From NCBI RefSeq assembly GCF_001047675.1, contig NZ_CP011975.1:805710-869709 (forward strand): a stretch of 64,000 nt of DNA. The letters are read 5' to 3'. Under the pieces are notes generated by a model that was not told where the DNA came from, ran no database searches, and saw nothing but the letters and a program-made list of their open reading frames with translations. The translations under genes were made by a program, and so were the position numbers. Positions 9,651-19,546 of this stretch are shown piece by piece (the first letter of the stretch is position 1; each line of letters begins with the position of its first letter). The stretch is from Yersinia aleksiciae (GTDB taxonomy: Bacteria > Pseudomonadota > Gammaproteobacteria > Enterobacterales > Enterobacteriaceae).

Positions 9651-10880
9651 TTAATGGTGAGACCATTCAATGCTGCTGATATCCACGCCCTGTTTGAACA
9701 TATCCCACAACGGAGACAGGTCGCGCAGACGGCCAATGGATTTACGTACCAGCGCAATGGCGTAGTCGATCTCTTCTTCAGTGGTGAAACGCCCCAGAGA
9801 GAAACGGATTGAACTGTGAGCCAGTTCGTCGTTCATCCCCAACGCACGCAACACGTAAGAAGGTTCCAGACTCGCGGAGGTACAGGCTGAACCTGATGAA
9901 ACAGCCAAATCTTTCAGTGCCATGATCAGCGATTCACCCTCAACATAGTTGAAGCTGACGTTCAGAATGCCAGGTGCACCATTCTCCAAATCGCCATTCA
10001 GGTAAACTTCTTCAATATCTTTAAGGCCATTCCACAGACGCAGACGCAGTGAACGCAGACGTGCAGCTTCGCTTTCCATCTCTTCTTTCGCGATACGGTA
10101 AGCTTCACCCATGCCAGCAATCTGGTGCACAGGTAACGTGCCAGAACGCATGCCGCGCTCATGACCACCGCCGTGCTGCTGTGCTTCGATACGAATTCGT
10201 GGTTTACGGCGAACAAACAGTGCGCCAATGCCCATCGGACCATAAACTTTATGGGCAGAGAAGGACATCAGATCGACTTTCAGTTTGCTCAGATCAATAG
10301 GTAATTTACCCACGCTCTGTGTGGCATCAACGTGGAAAATGATCCCGCGACTGCGGCACATTTCGCCGATTTCAGCGATATCTTGTACCACACCGATTTC
10401 ATTATTCACGTGCATGATAGAAACCAGAATAGTGTCTTCACGCATTGCTGCTTCAAGCTGTTTCAGGTCGATAATACCGTTAGACTGCGGTGCCAGATAG
10501 GTCACTTCGAAGCCTTCACGCTCCAGTTGGCGACAAGTATCTAGCACAGCTTTATGTTCGGTTTTACAGGTGATGATGTGCTTGCCTTTCTTCTGATAGA
10601 AGTTAGCAGCACCTTTGATTGCCAGGTTATCCGACTCGGTTGCACCTGAGGTGAAGACGATCTCGCGAGGGTCAGCACCGACTAATGCGGCAATATCATT
10701 ACGTGCAATATCAACAGCTTCTTCAGCCTGCCAGCCGAACTTGTGGGAACGCGAGGCAGGGTTACCGAAAATGCCGTCCAGAGTCAGATACTGCATCATT
10801 TTTTCAGCGACACGCGGGTCTACCGGGGTCGTTGCTGCATAATCCAGATAGATCGGTGTCTTTACTTTTGATTCGGTCAT
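9651..10880 (-). CDS. iscS: Cysteine desulfurase IscS
   Basis: IscS is a PLP enzyme that converts cysteine to alanine and passes persulfide sulfur to IscU, ThiI, TusA and others. The PLP Lys lies in SFSAHKVYG, and the active-site loop Cys in [10 protein letters not shown]. The protein is 409 residues, a few more than E. coli IscS (404), because the N-terminus reads [19 protein letters not shown]; a GAG lies seven bases before the ATG. It is the second gene of the isc operon, 53 bases after iscR. Confidence 0.98.
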   Translation of the reverse strand: MTESKVKTPIYLDYAATTPVDPRVAEKMMQYLTLDGIFGNPASRSHKFGWQAEEAVDIARNDIAALVGADPREIVFTSGATESDNLAIKGAANFYQKKGKHIITCKTEHKAVLDTCRQLEREGFEVTYLAPQSNGIIDLKQLEAAMREDTILVSIMHVNNEIGVVQDIAEIGEMCRSRGIIFHVDATQSVGKLPIDLSKLKVDLMSFSAHKVYGPMGIGALFVRRKPRIRIEAQQHGGGHERGMRSGTLPVHQIAGMGEAYRIAKEEMESEAARLRSLRLRLWNGLKDIEEVYLNGDLENGAPGILNVSFNYVEGESLIMALKDLAVSSGSACTSASLEPSYVLRALGMNDELAHSSIRFSLGRFTTEEEIDYAIALVRKSIGRLRDLSPLWDMFKQGVDISSIEWSHH

Positions 10881-10933
10881 TGCTCTTATGCTCCGTACAT
10901 CACTTCCAAAACGTAAAATTCCGCAGATTCTGC

Positions 10934-11428
10934 TTATGCGCGCAGATTGACGTTGATCGTCTCTTGCGGTCGGCCATTGGCCGTACGGCGCGTATCGTTA
11001 TTCTGACGATCCGCAACCTCTAGGATATCTTGGTTATTAACCAGTTCTGCTAGGGTGATGTTGTTGAGGAAGCTGCTAATACGCTCGCTCAAATCGCGCC
11101 ATAATGTGTGCGTCAGGCAACGATCACCGCCCTGACAACCTTCTTTACCTTGGCAACGGGTGGCATCGACAGATTCGTCAACGGCGGTAATCACTGCGCC
11201 GACCGCGATTGCTGAGGCATCTTTACCCAGCAGGTAACCGCCACCTGGACCACGAACGCTGGCAACTAAGCCATTTTTGCGTAACCGTGAAAACAGCTGT
11301 TCCAAATAGGATAACGAGATCCCCTGACGTTCAGAAATATCGGCCAGAGGAACTGGCCCGTCATGGGAATGTAATGCCACATCAAGCATGGCGGTCACGG
11401 CATAACGGCCTTTGGATGTCAGTCTCAT
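10934..11428 (-). CDS. iscR: Fe-S cluster assembly transcription factor IscR
   Basis: IscR is an Rrf2-family winged-helix regulator that represses the isc operon when it carries a [2Fe-2S] cluster. The cluster ligands are visible: three Cys in [14 protein letters not shown], followed by His in LTHTLW. The start at 11428 ([14 protein letters not shown]) gives 164 residues and is where the family begins; the open frame extends to 11491 but that stretch overlaps the IscR boxes. It is the first gene of the isc operon. Confidence 0.97.
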   Translation of the reverse strand: MRLTSKGRYAVTAMLDVALHSHDGPVPLADISERQGISLSYLEQLFSRLRKNGLVASVRGPGGGYLLGKDASAIAVGAVITAVDESVDATRCQGKEGCQGGDRCLTHTLWRDLSERISSFLNNITLAELVNNQDILEVADRQNNDTRRTANGRPQETINVNLRA

Positions 11429-11471
11429 AGCTAAAATTACCTGTAGGTGAGAACAAGCCAGAATTCTGACA

Positions 11472-11496
11472 TTCTTGAGTGTTTTAGTCAACTATT
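11472..11496 (-). promoter_or_regulatory. IscR type 1 box, proximal
   Basis: On the minus strand, ATAGTTGACTAAAACACTCA (continuing AGAAT) fits the type 1 [2Fe-2S]-IscR site (ATA-N3-GAC-N6-ACTC-N4-AT). It lies 44 bases upstream of iscR. Confidence 0.75.
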
Positions 11497-11521
11497 TAAC
11501 CTAGTAATTTACTCAAGTATT
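11497..11521 (-). promoter_or_regulatory. IscR type 1 box, distal
   Basis: On the minus strand, ATACTTGAGTAAATTACTAG (continuing GTTAA) is a second type 1-like site directly abutting the first. Paired boxes are the usual arrangement at the iscR promoter. Confidence 0.65.
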
Positions 11522-11584
11522 ATTGACCTATTCCTTGATCAATAAGCCACCGCGAGTCTTATAATAACCAATTGATATAAATAA

Positions 11585-12358
11585 TTAATTTTTATTATTT
11601 TCAGCCGATTGACCTGCATCACGCTGTGGGTATTTATCCTGTTTTTCGATCGATGTCAGCATGCCACGCAAGATATTCAGCTCTTGAGCCTCTGGACGTG
11701 CACGGGTAAACAGACGACGTAATTTGCTCATAATCTGGCCCGGATGAGCCTGACGGATGAAGCCGGTATGGGACAAAACCTGTTCCAGATGCAGATAGAA
11801 GCGCTCCAGATCATCCACCAGTGGATAAGGGGCTTCCTCTTCTTCTATGACCGGTGCCGCCGCTTGCTGGCGATCAAGGAAAGCTACCCGCACTTCATAG
11901 GCTAAAATTTGTACGGCCATCGCCAAATTCAATGAGCTGTATTCCGGATTTGCTGGGATCGCCACATGATAATGGCATTTTTGTAGCTCATCGTTGGTCA
12001 AACCGACGCGCTCACGGCCAAATACCAGTGCTACCGGCGCATGTTCTGCTTCATGTGCGCTACGCACACCACATTCACGCGGCTCCAGCATCGGCCAAGG
12101 CAATGTGCGGGAACGGGCGCTGGTACCGACAACCAAGCTGCACCCAGCCAGCGCTTCATCCAAGGTATCAACTATCGTGGCGTTGCCAATGACATCACTG
12201 GCCCCTGCGGATAGCGCGATCGCCTGAGAATCCGGTTTTACCAAAGGATTGACCAGATACAAATTGGTTAATCCCATTGTTTTCATGGCCCTGGCTGTCG
12301 AACCCATGTTGCCGGTGTGCGAAGTCTCAACCAAAACGATACGAATATTGTGTAGCAT
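11585..12358 (-). CDS. trmJ: tRNA (cytidine/uridine-2'-O)-methyltransferase TrmJ
   Basis: TrmJ is a SPOUT methyltransferase that 2'-O-methylates position 32 of several tRNAs using S-adenosylmethionine. The start at 12358 gives 257 residues, beginning [19 protein letters not shown]; motifs [14 protein letters not shown] and [13 protein letters not shown] (the knot) are in place, with a charged C-terminal extension. The open frame runs on to 12478, but that part is encoded by a palindromic repeat (12405-12473). It lies upstream of iscR on the same strand and divergently from suhB, as in E. coli. Confidence 0.95.
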   Translation of the reverse strand: MLHNIRIVLVETSHTGNMGSTARAMKTMGLTNLYLVNPLVKPDSQAIALSAGASDVIGNATIVDTLDEALAGCSLVVGTSARSRTLPWPMLEPRECGVRSAHEAEHAPVALVFGRERVGLTNDELQKCHYHVAIPANPEYSSLNLAMAVQILAYEVRVAFLDRQQAAAPVIEEEEAPYPLVDDLERFYLHLEQVLSHTGFIRQAHPGQIMSKLRRLFTRARPEAQELNILRGMLTSIEKQDKYPQRDAGQSAENNKN

Positions 12359-12404
12359 ACAAACTCTGAGGATAACGGGGAATCGCCATATATTAACACA
12401 GACA

Positions 12405-12473
12405 TATACCCAAGCTACTTCGAGATGCAGATAAGCGGCCAACATCCCTGTATTTTCAGGGGTGGCGGGTATA
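12405..12473. repeat. Palindromic intergenic element with TATACCC/GGGTATA ends, copy C
   Basis: A 69-base element starts TATACCCAAGCTACTTCGAG and ends GGTGGCGGGTATA. The seven-base ends are perfect inverted repeats, and CCCTG TATTTT CAGGG forms an inner stem. One end resembles that of the larger repeats at 21084-21327, so it may be a shortened relative. It lies between the divergent trmJ and suhB. Confidence 0.65.
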
Positions 12474-12491
12474 GGCATTTATCAGATCCCC

Positions 12492-12500
12492 TGCTATACT
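12492..12500 (+). promoter_or_regulatory. Probable -10 region of suhB
   Basis: TATACT lies in CTGCTATACTATGCGCC about 45 bases before the suhB start. No strong -35 could be assigned with certainty. Confidence 0.4.
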
Positions 12501-12543
12501 ATGCGCCGTTTCTCGTTCTTTAACATCCTAGTGGAAGATACCC

Positions 12544-13347
12544 ATGCATCCGATGCTGACTATCGCCATACGCGCTGCGCGTAAGGCCGGTAACCTGATT
12601 GCCAAAAATTATGAAACTCCGGACGCTGTCGAAGCGAGCCAGAAAGGCAGTAATGACTTTGTTACTAATGTAGACCGTGATGCAGAGCATCTGATTATTG
12701 ACGTTATCCGTAAATCTTACCCAAAACACACTATTATTAGTGAAGAGTGCGGTGAGTTGGAAGGCGAAGATAAAGATGTGCAATGGGTGATTGATCCACT
12801 GGATGGCACTACCAACTTCATCAAACGTCTCCCTCATTTCGCCGTCTCTATCGCCGTGCGCATCAAAGGTCGCACTGAAGTTGCCGTGGTTTATGACCCA
12901 ATGCGTAACGAACTGTTTACCGCTACCCGTGGTCAGGGCGCTCAGTTAAACGGCTATCGTCTGCGCGGCACCAACGCCAAAGATTTAGACGGCACCATTT
13001 TAGCAACTGGCTTCCCATTCAAAGTGAAACAGCACGCACCCGCTTATCTGCGCGTTGTGGGTAAACTGTTTGAGCAGTGTGCAGACTTCCGTCGCACCGG
13101 TTCAGCGGCGCTGGATCTGGCCTATGTGGCCGCTGGTCGCGTAGATGGTTTCTTTGAAATTGGCTTGAAGCCGTGGGATTTCGCCGGTGGCGAACTGTTG
13201 GTTCGTGAGTCTGGTGGTATCGTGACTGACTTTGCTGGCGGCCATAACCATTTCAATTCTGGCAATGTCGTAGCCGGTAATCCACGCATTGTGAAATCTA
13301 TCCTTCAAGCAATGAGCGATGAGATCAGTGATGCTTTGAAACGTTAA
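12544..13347 (+). CDS. suhB: Inositol-1-monophosphatase / Nus factor SuhB
   Basis: SuhB is a Mg-dependent phosphatase of the inositol monophosphatase family, and in E. coli it also acts in the rRNA antitermination complex. All 267 residues are present. The metal-binding motif WVIDPLDGTTNF lies near residue 81, and the second motif is in KPWDFAGGELLV near residue 210. GGAAG lies eight bases upstream of the ATG. It is divergent from trmJ and ends before a strong bidirectional terminator. Confidence 0.97.
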   Translation: MHPMLTIAIRAARKAGNLIAKNYETPDAVEASQKGSNDFVTNVDRDAEHLIIDVIRKSYPKHTIISEECGELEGEDKDVQWVIDPLDGTTNFIKRLPHFAVSIAVRIKGRTEVAVVYDPMRNELFTATRGQGAQLNGYRLRGTNAKDLDGTILATGFPFKVKQHAPAYLRVVGKLFEQCADFRRTGSAALDLAYVAAGRVDGFFEIGLKPWDFAGGELLVRESGGIVTDFAGGHNHFNSGNVVAGNPRIVKSILQAMSDEISDALKR

Positions 13348-13372
13348 TTCATCCCAAATAACAGTTTCAACT

Positions 13373-13408
13373 AAAAAAGCCAGTCGGCTAATCCTGACTG
13401 GCTTTTTT
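13373..13408. terminator. Bidirectional terminator between suhB and the zevB-like gene
   Basis: AAAAAAGCCAGTC pairs with GACTGGCTTTTTT around a ten-base loop. It has a T-run in both directions and lies between two convergent genes. Confidence 0.9.
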
Positions 13409-13419
13409 GATCGCTGAAT

Positions 13420-14436
13420 TTAGCGACCGAAGGGCCGGATGCCCCCCATCATTTCCGGCTGACTGGAGATGTAAAGCAGCACCCCAGCAAACAGCAGGAT
13501 CATCCCGCCAGTGAGTGCCAGGGTCGCCCAAGCTATGGCCCCCCAAGCCGCAGGTGCCCGTTTGCGACTCAAATGCACCGCCAACCGCCGCGCATAGTGT
13601 ACAAACAGAGCCAACAACGAGATGGTCAATGAGGTCCCGATGGCCATGGCGATGGCCGACAAAATGCCCCACCAATAAACCCCAATCACCTTGGCAAACA
13701 GCAGCACCATAATGGCACCGGAACAAGGCCGCATCCCCATCGCCAGCACAATCGCCAAACGAGTACGCCAATCATCACCCGCTTGTAGCTCTTGGGCGCT
13801 AGGCAGATGGCGATGCCCACAGCCGCAGTCGTCACCGTGGATATGATCGGCAGCTAAAGGTTGTATCCGCTGGATGATGATTTTCCGCGGTTTTAACGCT
13901 TTTACCTGCTGATAAAGGCGCTTTATGGCACGAAAACAGAGTAGAACACCCAGCGCGATAACCAGTAAGAAGCTCCCCTTTTCCAGCCAGAAACTGCTTT
14001 GATGCAGATAGCGGGATGAGAGTTGCAACACCCCGAGTAATAGCGTGACCAGTAGGATTGCCACGCCGCCTTGCAGTATCGACGCGGCAAAGGTCAGTTT
14101 CAGGCTACTTTTTAGCTGTGCCGGATGGGTCGCCAGATAAGTGACAATGACCACTTTACCGTGCCCTGGCCCTACCGCATGCAGCACGCCATAGATCAGG
14201 CTGAACATCATCAGCGCGATGCCCGTCTGATGGGGATTCGCTTTTACCTGTTGGAGTAACTGAGCCATCTGTTGATGCATGCTTTTTTGCCAAACGACTG
14301 TTTTAAAAAGCAGTTCTGGCCAGTAGATCCATGCCACTTGTGCCGCGCCAGCCAGCAGCAGTAAAAACAATAGCAGTGGCCACAGGTTTATCACCCAATG
14401 TCGCTGCCGCGAAGCCGTCGTGATACCTACTGACAT
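13420..14436 (-). CDS. NicO-family metal transporter permease, ZevB-like
   Basis: This 338-residue membrane protein belongs to the NicO (RcnA/HoxN-like) superfamily. Six or more membrane segments are visible, with family motifs HAVGPGHGKVV (about residue 85) and MRPCSGAIMVL, and a cytosolic or periplasmic His/Cys loop HIHGDDCGCGHRH near residue 200. Its start overlaps the end of the DUF1007 gene by 10 bases, so they are translationally coupled. This pair matches ZevA-ZevB of Haemophilus, a zinc uptake system. A Zur-type palindrome upstream of the operon supports zinc rather than nickel or cobalt. The substrate remains an inference. Confidence 0.8.
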   Translation of the reverse strand: MSVGITTASRQRHWVINLWPLLLFLLLLAGAAQVAWIYWPELLFKTVVWQKSMHQQMAQLLQQVKANPHQTGIALMMFSLIYGVLHAVGPGHGKVVIVTYLATHPAQLKSSLKLTFAASILQGGVAILLVTLLLGVLQLSSRYLHQSSFWLEKGSFLLVIALGVLLCFRAIKRLYQQVKALKPRKIIIQRIQPLAADHIHGDDCGCGHRHLPSAQELQAGDDWRTRLAIVLAMGMRPCSGAIMVLLFAKVIGVYWWGILSAIAMAIGTSLTISLLALFVHYARRLAVHLSRKRAPAAWGAIAWATLALTGGMILLFAGVLLYISSQPEMMGGIRPFGR

Positions 14437-15074
14437 TGCACTGTTATCCGTTGTGCGAATTGCTTTCCAAGTTCCATATCTTCTCCTGGGGAATCATTTT
14501 TATCCAACGACAGCGCATAAGCCTGTAATGAAGAGTTGGGATTCGGGGTGAATAGGGTTAGTTTGCAGCTTTTTTCCATCTCGGCTGATAACCTGACCGC
14601 CTTATTACTGGCGTAGGTCATATCGACAAAATAGGTAGGGTCGTAAGTCGAGATAATAAAAGGCTTACCGGCCAAGGGCTGTGGTTCTGCCAAGGGCATA
14701 ACAAATTCTAAAACAGCCTGATGCCCCTTACGGGACAAGTGATACTCTGTCGGTAAATTTTTATATTTCACTGGCTTACCATCACGGTAAATGTCCGTGA
14801 AGTAGTGTTGCCCCAACACATTTGCCATCACTTCAGCGGCTAATTTCTTCCAGATCTCAGAGTCACTTTTGGCATTTTCTGCGTCATACAACAGATCGGC
14901 AGAGGTGATCTCATCCATGGTCCACACCATTTTCATGCCCACCAGCATCTGTTTCTCACTGACAAAAGTGGCATCCATATCAATAAAACTGTGAGGATGC
15001 GCCTCAACCAACGAGCTATACACGCATGCCCCCCCAGCTAACAGCAAGGCCATCAGACGATGAGTCACACTCAA
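14427..15074 (-). CDS. DUF1007 periplasmic protein, ZevA-like
   Basis: This protein of about 215 residues has a signal peptide (VTHRLMALLLAGGACVYSSL then VEAHPHSF) and a DUF1007 body. The family contains ZevA, the periplasmic partner of the ZevB permease in zinc uptake. The open frame extends to an ATG at 15119, but the first codons of that version are occupied by the Zur-type palindrome (15095-15109). A TTG at 15074 has GGAG eight bases upstream and leads straight into the signal peptide, so that start is preferred; an ATG at 15053 is a further alternative. The downstream permease gene overlaps by 10 bases. Confidence 0.75.
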   Translation of the reverse strand: MSVTHRLMALLLAGGACVYSSLVEAHPHSFIDMDATFVSEKQMLVGMKMVWTMDEITSADLLYDAENAKSDSEIWKKLAAEVMANVLGQHYFTDIYRDGKPVKYKNLPTEYHLSRKGHQAVLEFVMPLAEPQPLAGKPFIISTYDPTYFVDMTYASNKAVRLSAEMEKSCKLTLFTPNPNSSLQAYALSLDKNDSPGEDMELGKQFAQRITVQCQ

Positions 15075-15094
15075 TTTATTAGCTCCGACCAAAC

Positions 15095-15109
15095 TGTTAT
15101 AATATAACA
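15095..15109. promoter_or_regulatory. Zur-type operator upstream of the zevAB-like operon
   Basis: TGTTATAATATAACA is a perfect 15-base palindrome. It equals the core of the enterobacterial Zur box (TGTTATA-N-TATAACA). It lies 20 bases upstream of the preferred start at 15074, a position that would block initiation under zinc-replete conditions. Confidence 0.8.
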
Positions 15110-15285
15110 TACCCTGCATTAATCAATCCTTGGAAATTTTCCGAAAAAACAAAATAATTGGTGGAGCAAATCCCCCCTGTAGCGCCCAGTACGAAGGGTA
15201 TAACTGTGATGTCAGTTATAACTCAGCACAAAAGCTCGCTGCCTCACTAAACCGAATATAATCTCTTTTGCTATGCTTAAACCTG

Positions 15286-16617
15286 ATGAATAACGACACA
15301 TCCATCATGGAAAGTTATATGCGCATAGACACTTCCTCTGAGCCTCAATTATCCGAGCAACCGCTATCTGCCCAACAACGGCGCTGCCATATGGTGCTGA
15401 TGATGTTTATGCCAGCAAATAAGGTACAGTTGGAGACTATCAGCCAGCTCAATGGTGTCGGGCTGCCGACTACCCGGCAAGATATAGCTGAGGTTGCGAA
15501 TGAAATCCAGCGTTTCTACCATTTGCAGCTCAGTACCAATGGCGATGATAATTTCCTGATTCAGGGTAGCCACCTTGATAAAAGGCTTTGCCTGATTCAT
15601 TGGCTGCGGCGTGGATTGCGCTATTGTCCGCATTTCGTTGAGAATCAGTTTATCCCCAGTCTATATCAAGCATTGTCATGGGATGACTCAGTGCTATCTC
15701 AGCATTTGCCGCAGATCGTGAGCCAATGTGAACCTCATCTTAACCGACAGCTCAATGACAAAGATCGTCAGTTTTTGCAGTTGTACTTGGCCTATTGTGC
15801 TTGGGAAAGTCAGCAACAAGCGCCCCCCGAACTCTCACATACCCAACGGCAGTGGTTGAAATGTAAACCTGCATTGGCCGCAGCTGACAGTTTATTTGAC
15901 TCATTTAATCCACTGTTAGGTTGCCCACTGCCGGGTCACCCGCTGGAAAAGATTGAGCGAGATATACTGATACTGATGTTGACTATGATTAAGGCGCACA
16001 GTTATCACAGCACTCAATCAGCGGAAGATGCTCGCCTGATCAATGCCATTCACCAGTTAGTGATGAATTTCCAGCAAATTTCCGCAATGACGCTGAGCCG
16101 TAATGAGACACTGATCACCCAACTTTTTGCCCATCTCGCCCCTGCTATTGAGCGCTGCTATTTCAATATCGGTATTGATAACTCATTACTGGAAGAGGTC
16201 ATCCGTAAATACCCTCTACTGCTACGGACCACCCAACAAGCACTCGTCCCCTTCGAGCAAGAATATCAGATTCAATTTTCTGTCGATGAAGTTGGCCTGA
16301 TTGCCATCAGCTTTGGGGCCTGTCTGATGCAGGATAATGACTTACAGGAAAAACAGATTTTACTGCTGACGCGGAATAACCCGGAACTGGAAGAGCAGCT
16401 TGAGCAGCAGGTGCGTGAATTGACCCTGCTGCCGCTGCATATTAAGTATCTACCCCACGACATTTATCTGCAATCTGGAGCCCCCACCGGTACAGCGGTG
16501 GTGATCACACCCTATGCGGTACGGCAATCTGAATCAACGCCGCCGCTAATTCAGGTGCTATTACCGCTGAGTGCCAAACAAAACAAGCAGTTGTGCGACG
16601 TATTGGCGTTACCTTAA
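15286..16617 (+). CDS. csiE: Stationary-phase inducible protein CsiE
   Basis: CsiE is a regulator-like protein with PRD (PTS regulation) domains and unknown target. The protein is about 443 residues; the C-terminal half carries the PRD segments (RCYFNIGIDNSLLEEVIRKYP and SVDEVGLIAISFGACLMQDND), typical of the family. The N-terminal start is uncertain: an ATG at 15286 is taken, with others at 15307 and 15319, none with a strong ribosome-binding site. It overlaps the convergent hcaT stop by four bases. The suhB-csiE-hcaT order is conserved in E. coli, here interrupted by the zevAB-like pair. Confidence 0.88.
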   Translation: MNNDTSIMESYMRIDTSSEPQLSEQPLSAQQRRCHMVLMMFMPANKVQLETISQLNGVGLPTTRQDIAEVANEIQRFYHLQLSTNGDDNFLIQGSHLDKRLCLIHWLRRGLRYCPHFVENQFIPSLYQALSWDDSVLSQHLPQIVSQCEPHLNRQLNDKDRQFLQLYLAYCAWESQQQAPPELSHTQRQWLKCKPALAAADSLFDSFNPLLGCPLPGHPLEKIERDILILMLTMIKAHSYHSTQSAEDARLINAIHQLVMNFQQISAMTLSRNETLITQLFAHLAPAIERCYFNIGIDNSLLEEVIRKYPLLLRTTQQALVPFEQEYQIQFSVDEVGLIAISFGACLMQDNDLQEKQILLLTRNNPELEEQLEQQVRELTLLPLHIKYLPHDIYLQSGAPTGTAVVITPYAVRQSESTPPLIQVLLPLSAKQNKQLCDVLALP

Positions 16618-17771
16618 CCGGTTTGTTCTTCCTGGCTCGCGGTGACGCGAGGGCGGATAAACAGCACCGGAATCACAATCAAAGCCATCACCCAGAACAC
16701 CCCGCCCTGGTAATGTTCAAACAGGAAGCCGGATATCACCGTCATCACCGCAATCCCCCCACCCATTGCCAGCGCAGAATAGACCGACTGCAACCGGATC
16801 ACATCCGCCCCACGTCGTGCAGCAATAAACCGCATCGCCGCTAAATGGCAGACAGTAAACGAGCCACAGTGCAGGATTTGAATCAAAATAAGCCACGGCA
16901 GTTCCGTGGTTGAGGCCATTAAGCTCCAGCGGATAATTCCTGTAATGGCAGAAAGCAGCAGCAGACCACGGGCGGTCCAGCGACGAAACAGCACATTGCT
17001 GAACGCGAACACTAGAATCTCGGCCACCACCCCTAACGACCATAAATAACCAATAGTCGAGGCAGAATAACCCGCATCTTTCCAGTATATGGAGCTGAAA
17101 CTGTAATAACCGGCGTGCGCACCTTGCAATAAGGTGACGCCGAGTAAAAAGCGCCACACTTGAGAATCAGAGAGCAGCACCTTCCAGTGAGTGGCGGTCA
17201 CATGACGATGCTTAACTTCACCCTGTGGCATCACATTGGGTTTCAGCAGTGCGCCCAGCAGCATGGCTGAAACACCAAAAATCAGGCTGTAAAGAATGGC
17301 AGGATGGCCCCAAACAGAGACTAATTTGCCTGTCAGCGCCGAGCCGATAACAAAAGCCAACGATCCCCATAGCCTAACTTTGCCGTAATCCATGGTGATC
17401 TGTTTCTGCCAGGTGGCGGCTAACGCATCTGTGAGTGGCACCAACGGGCCAAAAAACAGGTTAAAACCCGCGATAACCAGCATCAGCCACGCCCAACCAT
17501 TTCCAAAGCAAAAACCCACCACAAAAACCAGTGTCAGCAGGGCCAAAATGCGAATGGCGGTTACCAGATGGGAAGGATCTTTAACGCTGGGGGCTATTAG
17601 CAGGCTACCGAGAAAACGGGCAATTAATCCAGCCCCCAGCAAAATACCGATAGTTTCAGGTGGTATCCCTTCCCCCTGTAACCAGATGCCCCAAAAAGGC
17701 AGGAAAATGCCATAAGAGAAGAAATAAGTGAAATAGCTGAGCGACAGCCATCGTGTTGATTGTAATACCAT
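16614..17771 (-). CDS. hcaT: 3-phenylpropionate MFS transporter HcaT
   Basis: HcaT is a 385-residue 12-helix major-facilitator permease proposed to import 3-phenylpropionate. The start at 17771 (MVLQSTRWLSLSYFTYFFS) has GAGGG four bases upstream and matches the family start; the open frame extends to 17864 without support. Motifs include PLTDALAATWQ and LWGSLAFVIGSALTGKL. The hca catabolic genes are not seen nearby, so the actual substrate in this organism is open. Confidence 0.88.
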   Translation of the reverse strand: MVLQSTRWLSLSYFTYFFSYGIFLPFWGIWLQGEGIPPETIGILLGAGLIARFLGSLLIAPSVKDPSHLVTAIRILALLTLVFVVGFCFGNGWAWLMLVIAGFNLFFGPLVPLTDALAATWQKQITMDYGKVRLWGSLAFVIGSALTGKLVSVWGHPAILYSLIFGVSAMLLGALLKPNVMPQGEVKHRHVTATHWKVLLSDSQVWRFLLGVTLLQGAHAGYYSFSSIYWKDAGYSASTIGYLWSLGVVAEILVFAFSNVLFRRWTARGLLLLSAITGIIRWSLMASTTELPWLILIQILHCGSFTVCHLAAMRFIAARRGADVIRLQSVYSALAMGGGIAVMTVISGFLFEHYQGGVFWVMALIVIPVLFIRPRVTASQEEQTG

Positions 17772-17954
17772 GTATCCCTCCGAGGTCAGCCGCCACTGTG
17801 ACAGAGGCCCCGTCTGCGAGCAACTTTGTCGTAGTGTAAACATAGAGTTTGAGATTGAGTTCACAATTTAAGCAGCAAGAGTTACAAAACACTGACAAGC
17901 AATGCGGTAGCTCCCGCATTGTGCAATGGCCTACGTTGCCCGCCCACCAAACGT

Positions 17955-17981
17955 AAAAAAACCCGCATTTCGCGGGTTTTT
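17955..17981. terminator. Terminator of glyA
   Basis: AACCCGC ATTTC GCGGGTT is flanked by A-run and T-run, so it can work in both directions. It lies 26 bases beyond the glyA stop. Confidence 0.9.
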
Positions 17982-18007
17982 ATTCGGCTAAAGCAGATCC
18001 GAAGATA

Positions 18008-19261
18008 TTAGGCGTAAACCGGTAAACGGGCGCAGATATCCAAGACTTTTTGCTTCACGCGCTCAATGGTCGCTTCATCGTTGATGTTGTCCAACACATC
18101 ACACATCCAGCCAGCCAGTTCGCGAGATTCCGCTTCTTTGAAGCCACGGCGAGTAATCGCTGGGCTACCGATACGCACACCTGAAGTCACAAACGGACTT
18201 TTCGGATCATTAGGTACGCTGTTTTTGTTCACCGTAATATTGGCACGGCCTAAAGCAGCATCAGCATCTTTACCGGTGATGTTTTTATCCACCAGATCCA
18301 GTAAGAACAGATGGTTTTCAGTCCCGCCAGAAACCACTTTATAGCCGCGTTCCAGGAACACAGACACCATTGCTTTAGCGTTTTTAGCCACTTGCTGCTG
18401 GTAAATCTTGAACTCAGGTTCCATGGCTTCTTTCAGCGCGACCGCTTTACCCGCGATGACGTGCATCAGTGGGCCACCTTGGTTGCCAGGGAAAACAGAT
18501 GAATTCAGTTTTTTGTACAGATCTTCATCGCCACCTTTCGCCAAAATCAAACCGCCACGTGGGCCAGCCAGTGTTTTGTGCGTAGTGGTAGTCACGATAT
18601 GCGCATGAGGAACGGGGTTAGGGTACACGCCCGCAGCAACCAGACCTGCTACGTGAGCCATATCTACAAACAGCCATGCATCAATGCTGTCTGCGATTTC
18701 ACGCATTTTTGCCCAGTCAACAATACCAGAATAAGCAGAGAAGCCGCCGATGATCATTTTTGGTTTATGTTTTTCTGCCTGACGTGCCAGATCGTCATAA
18801 TCAATCTGACCGGATTCATCGATACCGTAAGGCACGATATTGTACAGTTTGCCGGAGAAATTCACCGGTGAACCGTGGGTCAAGTGGCCGCCGTGCGCCA
18901 GATTCATCCCCAAAACGGTGTCACCCGGTTGCAGAAGTGCAGAGTAAACAGCAACGTTCGCCTGTGAACCGGAGTGCGGCTGAACGTTTGCGTAATCGGC
19001 ACCAAACAACTCTTTAGCGCGGTCGATAGCCAGTTGCTCAACCACATCAACATACTCACAGCCACCGTAGTAACGCTTGCCCGGATAGCCTTCAGCATAT
19101 TTGTTCGTTAACTGAGAACCTTGCGCCTGCATAACTCGCGGGCTGGTGTAGTTCTCAGATGCAATCAGTTCGATGTGCTCTTCCTGGCGCACCACTTCTT
19201 GCTCCATTGCACGCCATAGATCTGCATCATAATCGGCAATGTTCATTTCACGCTTTAACAT
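18008..19261 (-). CDS. glyA: Serine hydroxymethyltransferase GlyA
   Basis: GlyA is a PLP enzyme that converts serine and tetrahydrofolate to glycine and 5,10-methylene-THF, the main source of one-carbon units. All 417 residues are present, with the PLP Lys in [14 protein letters not shown] and the N-terminal segment [13 protein letters not shown]. It is divergent from hmp; the shared upstream region holds a PurR-like box, matching the known purine control of glyA. Confidence 0.98.
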   Translation of the reverse strand: MLKREMNIADYDADLWRAMEQEVVRQEEHIELIASENYTSPRVMQAQGSQLTNKYAEGYPGKRYYGGCEYVDVVEQLAIDRAKELFGADYANVQPHSGSQANVAVYSALLQPGDTVLGMNLAHGGHLTHGSPVNFSGKLYNIVPYGIDESGQIDYDDLARQAEKHKPKMIIGGFSAYSGIVDWAKMREIADSIDAWLFVDMAHVAGLVAAGVYPNPVPHAHIVTTTTHKTLAGPRGGLILAKGGDEDLYKKLNSSVFPGNQGGPLMHVIAGKAVALKEAMEPEFKIYQQQVAKNAKAMVSVFLERGYKVVSGGTENHLFLLDLVDKNITGKDADAALGRANITVNKNSVPNDPKSPFVTSGVRIGSPAITRRGFKEAESRELAGWMCDVLDNINDEATIERVKQKVLDICARLPVYA

Positions 19262-19374
19262 CCGGCTCTCCTGACTTAGCTAACAAATTATACCTAGAAG
19301 GTCACCCGTTTGGGTTCTGACACACAGTGTAAACTGTTTCCCCCTCGTTATGATAGGTCTTGACAGAGGTTTTT

Positions 19375-19390
19375 ACGCAAACGATTGGCT
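19375..19390. promoter_or_regulatory. PurR-like box upstream of glyA
   Basis: ACGCAAACGATTGGCT keeps the first nine bases of the PurR consensus (ACGCAAACGTTTTCGT) and is degenerate in the second half. It lies 114 bases before the glyA start, in the 389-bp glyA-hmp intergenic region. MetR sites are expected there from E. coli but could not be called with confidence. Confidence 0.6.
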
Positions 19391-19546
19391 CCAGACTACG
19401 TAAGGCTTTGACCTGTTCAGCGTTCATCCAAGGCAAGGGAAATATCCTCATAGTCATTATGCAGTTTATTCACATTCTGTGAGCTGAGATGCCACTGTAA
19501 TCCCCTATTACGACAAAGTGCATTTACAAATTAGAGTGCAATCTAT

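Noticed and set aside
13388..13771. 127-codon open frame overlapping the zevB-like gene
   Set aside because: It lies in another frame of a clear membrane protein gene and has a composition typical of a shadow frame (His, Cys, Gly, Asp rich).
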